In this document: in pieces, positions 55,639 to 64,000 of the stretch | Position numbering within the stretch: the stretch's first letter is position 1 | Layout: every line of letters begins with the position of its first letter | Assembly (NCBI GenBank): GCA_001939145.1 | Contig: LSRX01000057.1 | Span: 176,813 to 240,812, forward strand | Direction: 5' to 3' | DNA length: 64,000 nt | Origin: Symbiodinium microadriaticum | Taxonomy: Eukaryota > Sar > Dinophyceae > Suessiales > Symbiodiniaceae | Position numbers and translations under genes: made by a program | Notes under the pieces: model-generated | Database searches by the model: none | Told to the model about the DNA's origin: nothing | The model's input: only the letters and a program-made list of their open reading frames with translations

Positions 55639-57099
55639 GGCCCATCCGCTTTTTGTCGCCTGGCTGTGGCCTGCAGTTCAAGAGACTTCAGAGCTGTTGC
55701 ACTTAGGCATTCGACATATAACATTTGGGACATGGCCAGGCTCCTCATCACGTTTTGCCGAGTGACATAGATGGTCGCAGCAGGGCAGCTGCGGCCACAT
55801 CGTCGTTGGCGGCACATGCCAGCAGATCCAAATGTGCCGGTGAAAATATTTGCAGCCCTGCTGGCGTCTGTTCAGTCAATGGGAGAAATAGCCCAGCCAT
55901 GCTCTTACTGTCTTACTCAGGGCCTGAAGCTTATCAAGCTCTTGATTCGTTCTGTACCCTGTGTTCACGCTTCGGTGTTTGGGCGACAGCAGTCTGCTGA
56001 GGCCATCGGGTGGACATGACAAGGCGGCCGATGGCGAGTTGGTGTGCACAGGCGCCCCAGAGTCTTGTGAGGGCTACTGTTAGGCCTTGCGACGAATTTA
56101 TGTTTACTCACCGGTGCTCGCCTGATGGCCTAAGTTTGTGATCGGTTATCCACTCGTTTCTAAAACTTTTAGAGGGCGAGAGCGCGCCTGCTGTGGCCTA
56201 ACATGTTTGTTGCGCCCAGGCCAGGAAGATGGTAGAAACCCCAATCATGTGCTGCAAGTGTGAGTTCTTAATTAATATGATGTGCCAAGTAACCTGTTGG
56301 GGATTTCGTAGGACGAAACTCCGGCTAATCTCATAAAGAGCCAAACACTCACAACATATCGCAGTGATTTGGGAGGTTCGGGGTTCTAGGATTCGTGGGC
56401 CTAGAACTTGGGTCTCGGATGAAGGCCAGGCGTTGGGCTCTACGGTCCGGGGTTACAGAAATCCTGTAGGCCACGCGTTTCTGGCTCGTCAATTGCTAGG
56501 GGCTCGTCGTGCAAAGCTGATCTTGTAGGGACATTGGAAATAAAGAAATGTGTTAACCATGCTTGTCGGCGAACCATCCCACAAAGACAAATATGTCAGT
56601 CTCTTGTTGCAGGTAATTGAAGCAGGCCAAGCCTGCAAGGCATCTGGGAGGCAAGCAGCCGCATAAGAGAGGCTCTCAGCCAGAAAATGGTGAAGTATGT
56701 TCATGCCAGACTTTTCTGTTTGGCGCATGGGAATTCTGTCACGTCCTGACATCGCGAAAGCTGCGTGTGACCTGTGCATATGGTAAGCCTCGTAAGCCTG
56801 TTTGCCAAGGACTCTATCCCGACCACCCCCCAATTCTTGCCGATATGCACCCTGCCTGTTGCCTCGTCTAGATGCAGTCAATGTCTGAGCAGGTTAGTGC
56901 GACAAAGTGTTACTATGCAGGCAGCATTGCAGGAAAAATTTACAAAAGAAGGACTTGCATGGCTTCGTGTGTGTTTGTTTCTGTGCTGGAAGTGTGACTG
57001 CGATACATGACTTGGTGCAGGGGACGATTGTGCGGGCGCAAACACAAACACTGTAGTGTATGGTAGTGCCCCTAGGCCGTGGCGGAATTCTCTTAAAGG
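55639..57099. other. Intergenic with scattered small ORFs
   Basis: An ATG at about 55,816 opens MPADPNVPVKIFAALLASVQ, a possible small exon. GTTCTAGG and CCTAGAAC pair as a hairpin at about 56,382-56,407. Nothing else firm. Confidence 0.35.
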
Positions 57100-57102
57100 G
57101 TA

Positions 57103-57505
57103 GTGTTTGCAGAGGAAGACCTTGTTCCCTCAACCCCAGATCCTCAAAAGAGAAACCTAATTCCTAAGAGCCATGCCGTAGGCGAAAGCAGCAAACCTAA
57201 AGAGTTAGCAGCACCGATTCCAAAACGTTCTGCCGGGGTCAGACGGCTTGACTTTCGACAACAGTTCTTGTTCAGTGCAGATTGTCAACACTTGTCTTTG
57301 TCCTTCGTCTTGCCTCGGGTGAGCTAGGAAAGACACTTGCTGACAGGAAGCACGTCCATGCTCGACAGGTTCAACACGAGGGTGTCAATCAATATGTTCC
57401 AGAAGCTTGCCAGGCACGGCAGAAGAAGGTCATTCAGGTGCGGGCACATCACAATACTCGTGCAGATGCTGTCTTGAGTGAGCGATCAGTCAGTGCCACA
57501 TGCTA
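57103..57505 (+). CDS. Possible exons of an unplaced gene
   Basis: Two islands: EEDLVPSTPDPQKRNLIPKS then KELAAPIPKRSAGVRRLDFR (57,109-57,260), and LTGSTSMLDRFNTRVSINMF then QKLARHGRRRSFRCG (about 57,335-57,440). Basic and coding-like, but no start, stop or splice model. It could be upstream exons of the methyltransferase gene. Confidence 0.3.
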
Positions 57506-57767
57506 AGCCATCCGGTTCTTGGGACGGTGCGGAGAGCAGGAGTCGTCCGTGTAGGTCTTTGGCCCAGCAGTGATTCTGTTCAACAGACTCAGAACCAGCG
57601 AATAAGATGATTATGGCTTGGGGTCAGGCATTTGTGTGTTCGGTTGTGTTTATTTAGGGCTGGCTAGCCCCGCAACTGCCACCACAACTGCAGCATGCCA
57701 CCCGAACTGCCACGACCCGGGGGCTGTCTGGTTCAAGAAAAATCTTGGGAGCTTTCAGCAAGGAGCC

Positions 57768-59924
57768 ATGCCAAAGGCAGCCAAAAAGAGGCCTGCTGCA
57801 GCTGGGCCGGACAAGGCTGATGATAAAGTGAAGAAGCCGCGGCAGCTTGAGTCGCTTGCAACGCAAACCGGAATGGTCAGCCCAGAGAAAACCGTGGAGC
57901 TGCTGTGTCAGGCAGCAGGCCTTGTCAGAACGGAGAAGCAGGAGCAGCTGGAATGGGGTAGCGCCTTCGACGGCAGCAACATGCCTGGCTACACATTGGG
58001 GTTGCTTCGGGTTCCTGCGAAACACACCTTCGGTTCCGAGAAGGCTGCTGCCCCAGCATATTTCAGCTTGGCGAATTTTAGCATGCTCGATGCTGACGGC
58101 CATTGGTATGAGGACCATTGCTGGAAATGGGTAGAATCACTATCTAATAGGAGCCTTTCTGTTGTTGAACAAAAGTTGCGCCAACTTGCAGGACGTGCAG
58201 TCCTCCATCAAGGGCAAAGGCTTCTGCATTGCACACGGCAAGGCCTGCGGTATGCCAAGCAGCCACCCTGACTTGGTGGTTTGTGGCTTCCCTTGCAAAT
58301 CGAACAGCATTATGAACACAGAGCGATTCCAGGAAAATGCGCTGGCAGAACACAAGCAGTCCCAGATGTCTTTCAATTGGGCACTTGAGCTGTTGGAAAA
58401 GACAACTCCCAAATACTTCGTCCTCGAAAACGTCTTAGGCGCTGCGAAGTCGCTCGCCAGCACTACTAGATTCATGTCTAACGATGTTGTGAAGTGAAAA
58501 CCGCCGAGGGGCCGTCCACAACAATGCACGCTCAGGTCATCTGCCAAAGCGTCGGCTGGCTCTGCTGAGATCAAAGAGACCCCGAAGGACCATGGCGAGT
58601 ATGATTTACCAGTTCGTGCCAGCACCGAGAAACCCCTGACATCAAATTGTTGGCTTATCCTCTTCTCTGATGCTATGTAGTGTCAAGAAACAGAGCATAG
58701 CCATGAGAAAGTCTTGGTTGGCATATCCGGCGACAGGCTTTGCGCATTTGTCTTGCAAGGTTGGGTTTTGAATACACCCGGCAGTCCATCGTGGGTTCTG
58801 CTATCGGAAGCCGCAGACTGCACTCGTAAAGGGCGCAAACATCTTGCACCACTGTTGGGATTTTTTGAATTAACTTAACAGTGGCGCGATGGGCTCAAAG
58901 GAGTTCCCTGTGCAGGAGCACTACGAGAGGCGGATGGGCGAGGTGCTGAAGCAGTACAGCATTGCTTGCGTAGGGCTGAACTCTGCGCCAATGGCAGAGA
59001 ACAGGCCTCGGCTGTGGTGGCTCGGGAGCCGTGATGAAGGCTTCAGGGCAAACGATTGGAAGAAAGCAGTGGAGGACCTCCACGCACAAGCATGCGGACT
59101 GCAGCGGCAGAGCATGCACCCGTATTTCCATGCAAGCCAGGAAGGCCGAGGCAAAGAGGTGGAAGGACCGCCCCTTCACGAAAAAGAGGCTTTGTACGGC
59201 AAGTACTTTGCTGAGCAGGTGAACAAAGCCATAGAGGCAAAACGACTTCCGAAGGAGGCCAAGGCAATGGACCGGCAAGAAAGGCCATCTGCTCGTCATT
59301 CCCACCTGGCTGCACAGAATCCCTACACACAGGCAGTTGCAGACTGCTTGCACATGGCTTTGCCCTACATGTACCACGAGCAGGACGTGAACCTGGATGA
59401 GAATGAACGCAACTGCCGCCCTGTGGTTGCGGACTTAAGCCAGAACTCCGCACGGGCTCGAACCTCGGCGAGTGGCTGGTGGGGTACATTGACAACGTCC
59501 TCCCGACTCTACGACTTTGTTTCAGGCAAGGTCCTCGACGCTGTGCAACACCTTGCTTTGCTCGGTTTTGACATCTCAAAGCTGAATCTGGGGACTTTGA
59601 CGGACAAAGATTCTCGGCAATTTAGTCTTCTTGTGATGTTGACAACGAGAGGGCCTGCAAAAAGTACTTGAAGCTACAAGCAAAGTCCAGGAGATATGCG
59701 ATTTGGCCGGCAATGGAATGAGCCTGGGGCAAACCACCAAAATCTTCATACCCCTCCTAAAGCACATGGGCTACTTCAAGACTGCCCCCTCCGGAACTCC
59801 CGTGTTCAAGGGTTCGGCAGGGATTGGTGCCCTCAGCGGCCCCATGCGAATCTTGTTTGCAGTCCTTGATGACAAAAGTCCCGAATTGTTTCACTTGTTG
59901 CTTTGTGTTGTGGCCTCAGGGTAG
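57768..59924 (+). CDS. C5 cytosine DNA methyltransferase homologue
   Basis: Start MPKAAKKRPAAAGPDKADDK at 57,768, with a basic likely nuclear signal. Exons: 57,768-58,130; 58,192-about 58,487; about 58,532-58,640 (AEIKETPKDHGEYDLPV); about 58,889-59,632; 59,691-59,924. Introns 58,131-58,191 and 59,633-59,690 are GT-AG and in phase. Motif I/II-like: WGSAFDGSNMPGYTLGLLRV then FGSEK. Motif IV: PDLVVCGFPCKSNSIMN with the catalytic Cys. Motif VI: KYFVLENVLG. Motif VIII: MAENRPRLWWLGSRD. Motif IX/X: WGTLTTSSRLYDFVSG and LAGNGMSLGQ. The target-recognition region would lie between about 59,050 and 59,430. The family transfers methyl from SAM to cytosine in DNA. PCK replaces the common PCQ. Symbiodinium retrotransposons are known to carry C5 methyltransferases; no reverse transcriptase is seen here. 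Also possible: a host gene. Confidence 0.75.
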
Positions 59925-59929
59925 ACTTG

Positions 59930-60901
59930 CTTGTTGGTTCAGGTGGTGCTTCCTCCGGCAAGAGATGCACGGTCATCTGGCTTACCGGTGGAGGCATCTT
60001 GTCGCCCACATGTTTGAAAGGGTGGGAGCTGCAGCAAAGTGCAGACATCTGGGCAATGGAGTTTGAAGCCGAGGAGTGTGATGCACAGGCACGGACGCTC
60101 TACAAGAAGAACTTCCCGAAGGTGATGCTTGCGCGGGATTTTGGCAGTAATGATTTCGGCTCCAAGGAGATTCTGATCTCTGGGAAATGTCCGGAGAAAA
60201 AGGAGAACCTCGAGTGGCTGCTGCAGGCATGCGACAAGTACATGGCCAAATGCAGTGCAAAGATCGTCCTTGCCTTGGCGAGTCCCCGTCCTCCGAAGGA
60301 GTTAGAGGGCTCGGACTGGACAAGTGGGAGCCACGAGGTGAGCTGGTCCGCCTTCTCCAGCTTTGAGGCATCGACTTTCGTGACGTTGTATTGCAAGGGC
60401 AGTGGCCGCGATGCAGCGACCGGCGACAAGCTGGCAAAGGCGCTGGCTGCAGAGATGGAAAGCCGCCTTAGGTCCGGATCGGAGAATTGCCGGGACAAGC
60501 AGCTGCGGGAACCCATGCTGAGCTTGCCTACGCCAGCAGCCGATGCAGAGCGAACCCCAGCAATCACACGGCAGCTGCAAATCCAAGCCGCGGCTGCCAA
60601 GTTGAAGGATTCCATGGCGAATGACAACAGCAAGTTTCGTTATATAGATGCATCGCGAAAGGCACTCAAAGTCTGCCTTGCCATTCCTGTGCCTACGAAG
60701 AGATCGATCCTGCTGTCAGCCTCACCAGGCATGGATACCAAGGTGGGCCGCGTGTCCTTGCTCGATGCAATGGGCTACAGTTCCACCTGTGTCAACTTGG
60801 CCTTGCAACCAAGCAGCAGAAAGGACTCAATTCATTGTTGTACACTGCCGGCACTTGTGTCGACCACGATGCTGAATGCAGCTGCCAAGTTTCTGTTGTG
60901 A
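59930..60901 (+). CDS. Second methyltransferase-like gene, degenerate
   Basis: One long exon of over 280 codons, best read from about 60,020. WAMEFEAEECDAQARTLYKK followed by NFPKV resembles C5-methyltransferase motif II/III (ExD, then NFP). The place expected for motif IV reads AKIVLALASPRPPKE, with no Cys, so catalysis is doubtful. After that the chain is Ala/Lys-rich. In-frame ATG at 60,056; the exon opens upstream, so the start is uncertain. It begins just after the C5 methyltransferase gene on the same strand and might be its last exon rather than a separate gene. Ends MLNAAAKFLL, TGA. Confidence 0.55.
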   Translation, partial: LVGSGGASSGKRCTVIWLTGGGILSPTCLKGWELQQSADIWAMEFEAEECDAQARTLYKKNFPKVMLARDFGSNDFGSKEILISGKCPEKKENLEWLLQACDKYMAKCSAKIVLALASPRPPKELEGSDWTSGSHEVSWSAFSSFEASTFVTLYCKGSGRDAATGDKLAKALAAEMESRLRSGSENCRDKQLREPMLSLPTPAADAERTPAITRQLQIQAAAAKLKDSMANDNSKFRYIDASRKALKVCLAIPVPTKRSILLSASPGMDTKVGRVSLLDAMGYSSTCVNLALQPSSRKDSIHCCTLPALVSTTMLNAAAKFLL

Positions 60902-61303
60902 CCCTCGTGTGTGCTGCAATCTGGCAGCCGGCACAGTGCCATTTTGATCGCGACTCCAAGCAGTGACAGCATCATACAACATATGTTAACAGTTAACATT
61001 GCACTCTTGAGTTGGAGCTGTGTTGCGGCACTGTGCAACTTTTGAAGCAGCCTGGCATGGCATGGTTAGAGAGAATCAGGTGAAAAGGTTCGGGTTGAAG
61101 CTGAGCAGTCGTCGGCCCCTTTCAGTTCCTCATGGTTCGCAGGTTTCTCCGGTCACATCTCGGCGGCCGCATCCTGCAGGCAGGGTAAATAGACCTTTGC
61201 ACAAGGACTGCAAGAGCTTCTTCTCCTTGTGCCAAGTTTAGCTTGTTGCTGCAGCCATTTTCAAGCTCGGGCTGGAGTGCACCAGGTCAGACATCCTCTG
61301 GCC
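60902..61303. other. Intergenic and 5' leader
   Basis: No exon recognised. GCAGCCATTTTCAAGCTC at about 61,249 partly matches the spliced-leader core CCATTTTGGCTCAAG. Confidence 0.35.
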
Positions 61304-62485
61304 ATGAAGCGGCCAGCATCGAGAAAGAACAACCCTGTGCGGCCAAGGCTCGAGAAAAAGTTGAGCAAAGCACAGGTTGCACGGTGTATCCGAGACACTG
61401 TGGGCAAGAAGCGGACCTGCTATGCACTTTTCATTGAAGAGCAATATCCCATCATCTCCCAGGAGTTGACGGATGAAGGTTTTGTTCCCGAAGACGGCCG
61501 CATCCAGCGAGAGATCATGCACCGCATTTCAGTTAGATGGAATGGCCTTTCAGGGAAAGAGAAAGACACGTATAGGAATGCCGCCAAGGAGGAGTTCGCG
61601 GCTCAACAGTCCGCTCTCACCCAAGTGTTGCATGACAATGAGGCGACTGCGGAAGGGCCGCTGGCGGATGCTCCAGCAGTTGTGGGAAACTGGACTTTCC
61701 TTAATCCAAATGAACCGTTGTGGACAGGTGGCAACTTCAACGCGTATTTGGTACAGCACAAAAAGCTGCTCTATCGAATGATGGCCACTCTTTTTCACGA
61801 CGCCCGTGACTACAACCAGGAGCTCAGAGTGCTGAATGAGGTGAATAAGCAAGAGTCGGCAAGCTTCCATCATGAGGTTTTCCTGGTAGCCATGGAAAGC
61901 ACAGTTTCGACATCTCCTGTGCGGTGCCTGATTCAGCAGTGGCTGCCGATGCTGGATGAGATTGCCGAGCCAATGCGGGGATCCAAATTGGCTGCCGTGG
62001 CGTCTCAGCTAGCTCGAGCTTTGACCCATTTGCATGGCCTCGGTGTCCTACACCTGGACGTTCGAGGGAAGTCTGTCTTCTGGAGCGAGCGGGAGTGCCT
62101 CGCGAAGCTTGGCAGATTTCACCGCTCCCGAGCCATGGACAGTCAGGAGCCCTTGCTGTACCCTCCTTATGCTGCGTCGCACCGCCCGCCAGAATGCTTT
62201 CTTTGTCCTCTGGCTAAGATGCCAATCAATCCAAAGACAGAGTCATGGGCCTTTGGTGTAACTCTTGTCAAATTGGCGACGGGAAAGCCTCCTTTCAAGG
62301 AAGTCACGGAGACACTGAATTTCAACTGGGCGGAAGACCCAATGACCAAGAATGAAGCCTTCGAAAGCCTTCCAGATCAAGTGCGGCTTGTCATGTTGCG
62401 TCTCCTCGCTGCAGAAGACAATCGTATGCAATTGAATGATTTCTTGCAAAGTGATCTCCTGACAAGATTGTCAGTAGAGTGGTGA
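61304..62485 (+). CDS. HMG-box protein fused to a pseudokinase
   Basis: A single uninterrupted frame of 393 codons from ATG 61,304 (MKRPASRKNNPVRPRLEKKL, basic, likely nuclear) to TGA. Residues about 35-105 form an HMG box: KRTCYALFIEEQYP, then RISVRWNGLSGKEKDTYRNA. Residues about 130-390 are kinase-like: YNQELRVLNEV (helix C Glu), LTHLHGLGVLHLDVRGKSVF (catalytic loop with HLD in place of HRD and Ser where Asn is expected), LAKLGRFHR in place of DFG, RPPE (APE-like), and SWAFGVTLVKLATGKPPF (F-helix). The beta-3 Lys is not seen. Loss of Lys, Asn and DFG Asp predicts no ATP-dependent activity. HMG boxes bend DNA. The lack of introns among intron-rich neighbours suggests retroposition, supported weakly by a spliced-leader-like 5' end. 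Confidence 0.8.
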   Translation: MKRPASRKNNPVRPRLEKKLSKAQVARCIRDTVGKKRTCYALFIEEQYPIISQELTDEGFVPEDGRIQREIMHRISVRWNGLSGKEKDTYRNAAKEEFAAQQSALTQVLHDNEATAEGPLADAPAVVGNWTFLNPNEPLWTGGNFNAYLVQHKKLLYRMMATLFHDARDYNQELRVLNEVNKQESASFHHEVFLVAMESTVSTSPVRCLIQQWLPMLDEIAEPMRGSKLAAVASQLARALTHLHGLGVLHLDVRGKSVFWSERECLAKLGRFHRSRAMDSQEPLLYPPYAASHRPPECFLCPLAKMPINPKTESWAFGVTLVKLATGKPPFKEVTETLNFNWAEDPMTKNEAFESLPDQVRLVMLRLLAAEDNRMQLNDFLQSDLLTRLSVEW

Positions 62486-62665
62486 TTTGTACAGTCTCTT
62501 GGCCAAGAGGGCAGTCCAGAGTGCGGCGCGACTGCAAGTGCGCAAACGCAACCAGTCCTGTGCTGCGTTCTGACATGTGTGTTTGCGCGCAACATGAAGT
62601 TTTACCCGTTATCACTGCCGTGAACTAATGATCATGTCCTGCCCGGGCACTGTTCTGCTTCGGAG

Positions 62666-63850
62666 GTGATCATTGATCAGCCGAAGTTGCTGCAGAAGGC
62701 ACAGCACGCTGTGACATTCGAACACTTGCCACCTGTCTTCCTTGTCTCGACTTGCGGCAAAGTTCACACGGCTACGGCTGATGCTGTTGCATTGCCTGTG
62801 TTTCGGCATGGAAGGGATTCATCCTTGTATTGTCCTGAATCAGGATGCAGAGTCGAAGAAGCAGAAGACTTTAATAGCTAAGACAAGCTGGGCTCGAATG
62901 GGGCTTTTGGGGTCTTGGGTTTTCGGCAACCACAAGCGCTCCACAATCTGAATCGCTGTACTACCCTCCCTACTGGCCTCTCAGATGAAGGGTCCCGCTT
63001 GAGGCTTGGGGTCAGTAAATGAAGTGCGTTCAATTCCTATCCCTCAAGGCCTCCACCGCCAGCTCGTGTTTCCATACCTTGCCAACAGCTCGGCGTTTCC
63101 TGTGGATTCTCAGAACAAACAGACGAACGAAGCGCAATGGTTCTTTGCTCCCATCAAACTATGAGCTCATCATCGAGAGGGCGGTGTTGGACCTAATTTA
63201 AAATAGTCAAGCTCCCCAATGCCAACATGATCCTAGTGGCCGACCTGGCCAATCCTGCTGCAGGCAGGAGAAGAACCAACTTAAGCAACATGCGCGTGGG
63301 GCTGAAAACGACCAGCAAACTTCAAGACGTTGCCTCTGTTCGGTTCCTACGTCCATGCAGCTGTAAATGACTGGAATGCACACACATCAGGCATTATTGG
63401 CGACGGCGTGTGGCCAACAGATGCTAGGCTCGGCATTCTGCGACGTCCGCAAGATTGATTCGGTCATGGCAGCATTGCAATTTGAACTGTAGGACAGTAG
63501 CTGGCATGTTGCAATGAGGACTTGCTTCCGACGACTTGCTATCTAGTATTATCTAATAGTGTGAAGTTGAGCCTGTTCTCTAGTTAGATGAAGCAGCTTA
63601 TTGCAGCATCGAGGCAAGCAGCTTCTATCGCGAGGCAGCAATTACAATGAATAGCATGTTTGAGAACAACGATGGTGCTGCTATTTCGGACCGGGAGCCA
63701 CATGTGCGCCATTTTGGGATCCGGGTCCGTGATGGCCACGGAGGGATGAAACGAACATCTCGTAATGTACCACCTTAGGTGCCCGACAAGTGGCAACAAA
63801 ATCTTGATGATGCACCCGAAGTTGCCGCCCTGTTCACAAATCCGGATTGA
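62666..63850 (+). CDS. Multi-exon gene, unknown product, possibly truncated
   Basis: Exons: 62,666-about 62,800 (VIIDQPKLLQKAQHAVTFEH after CGGAG), 63,016-about 63,160 (IPIPQGLHRQLVFPYLANSS), 63,207-63,337 (KLPNANMILVADLANPAAGR), 63,421-63,492 (MLGSAFCDVRKIDSVMAALQ then FEL, TAG). The 63,337/63,421 splice is GT-AG and phase 0. Further islands at 63,584-63,775 (LDEAAYCSIEASSFYREAAI) and 63,779-63,850 (VPDKWQQNLDDAPEVAALFT) are coding-like and separated by an in-frame TAG at 63,776, so they may be another gene, a pseudogene or misplaced splices. No domain recognised. The 5' exon is missing. Confidence 0.5.
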
Positions 63851-63859
63851 GAACCAAAA

Positions 63860-64000
63860 CAAAGTGGGCTTGATCTGCACGGGGTTTGGGACCGACGGCA
63901 CGAACCATCGGCCTGATGACAGGCCAAGACCACTGGAGCCCTAAATCCGATAGGCTTTACCCCAACTCCCAAACCCCAACCTTGACTTCTGACCCCCTAC
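63860..64000. other. Right edge, return to telomere-like sequence
   Basis: No exon seen. CCCTAAATCC and CCCAAACCCC near the end suggest another repeat block starts here. Confidence 0.4.

Noticed and set aside
59043-59579. 178-codon minus-strand ORF
   Set aside because: Antisense of the methyltransferase exon, which carries motifs VIII and IX/X on the plus strand.
59933-59975. Walker A-like GSGGASSGKR
   Set aside because: The Lys is followed by Arg rather than Ser/Thr, there is no Walker B, and the stretch may be intronic.

Overview
The window looks like nuclear DNA of a dinoflagellate, most likely Symbiodiniaceae or a close relative. The reasons are plant-type telomere heptads (TTTAGGG/CCCTAAA) scattered inside the sequence, coding sequence split into short exons with GT, GC and apparently GA donors and AG acceptors, genes almost all on one strand, an eukaryotic-style C5 cytosine methyltransferase gene, and 5' ends that resemble decayed dinoflagellate spliced leader. 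The assignment is an inference; no rRNA or other marker gene is present.

Bases 1-38,580 have no long ORF and at first look like a subtelomeric desert of degenerate telomere heptads, microsatellites and about a dozen families of 70-180 bp hairpin elements. Read in detail, they hold many 50-200 bp open, coding-like islands, nearly all on the plus strand, bordered by splice-like sites. In several places, removing a hairpin or telomere-like block joins two islands in frame. The clearest case is a 96 bp GT-AG intron at 35,497-35,592 whose body is a hairpin element. My reading is that this half is one or more plus-strand genes cut up by introner-like hairpins and telomere-like introns. Single islands are weakly supported alone, so each has a modest score.

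Bases 38,580-64,000 are denser in genes: a UIM protein (38,582-39,763), one minus-strand gene (41,456-40,248), a coiled-coil protein (41,810-43,072), a small ORF (43,431-43,835), a large gene with a hAT-like dimerisation motif (44,753-49,175), a large gene with a degenerate Rossmann/methyltransferase-like end (50,253-53,633), an unknown multi-exon gene (54,345-55,638), a C5 cytosine methyltransferase homologue (57,768-59,924), a second methyltransferase-like gene (about 59,930-60,901), an intronless HMG-box plus pseudokinase gene (61,304-62,485) and a last unknown gene (about 62,666-63,850). Telomere-like sequence returns at the right edge. The run of transposase-like, methyltransferase-like and HMG-box genes suggests DNA modification and chromatin functions or remnants of mobile elements, but a shared system is only a hypothesis.
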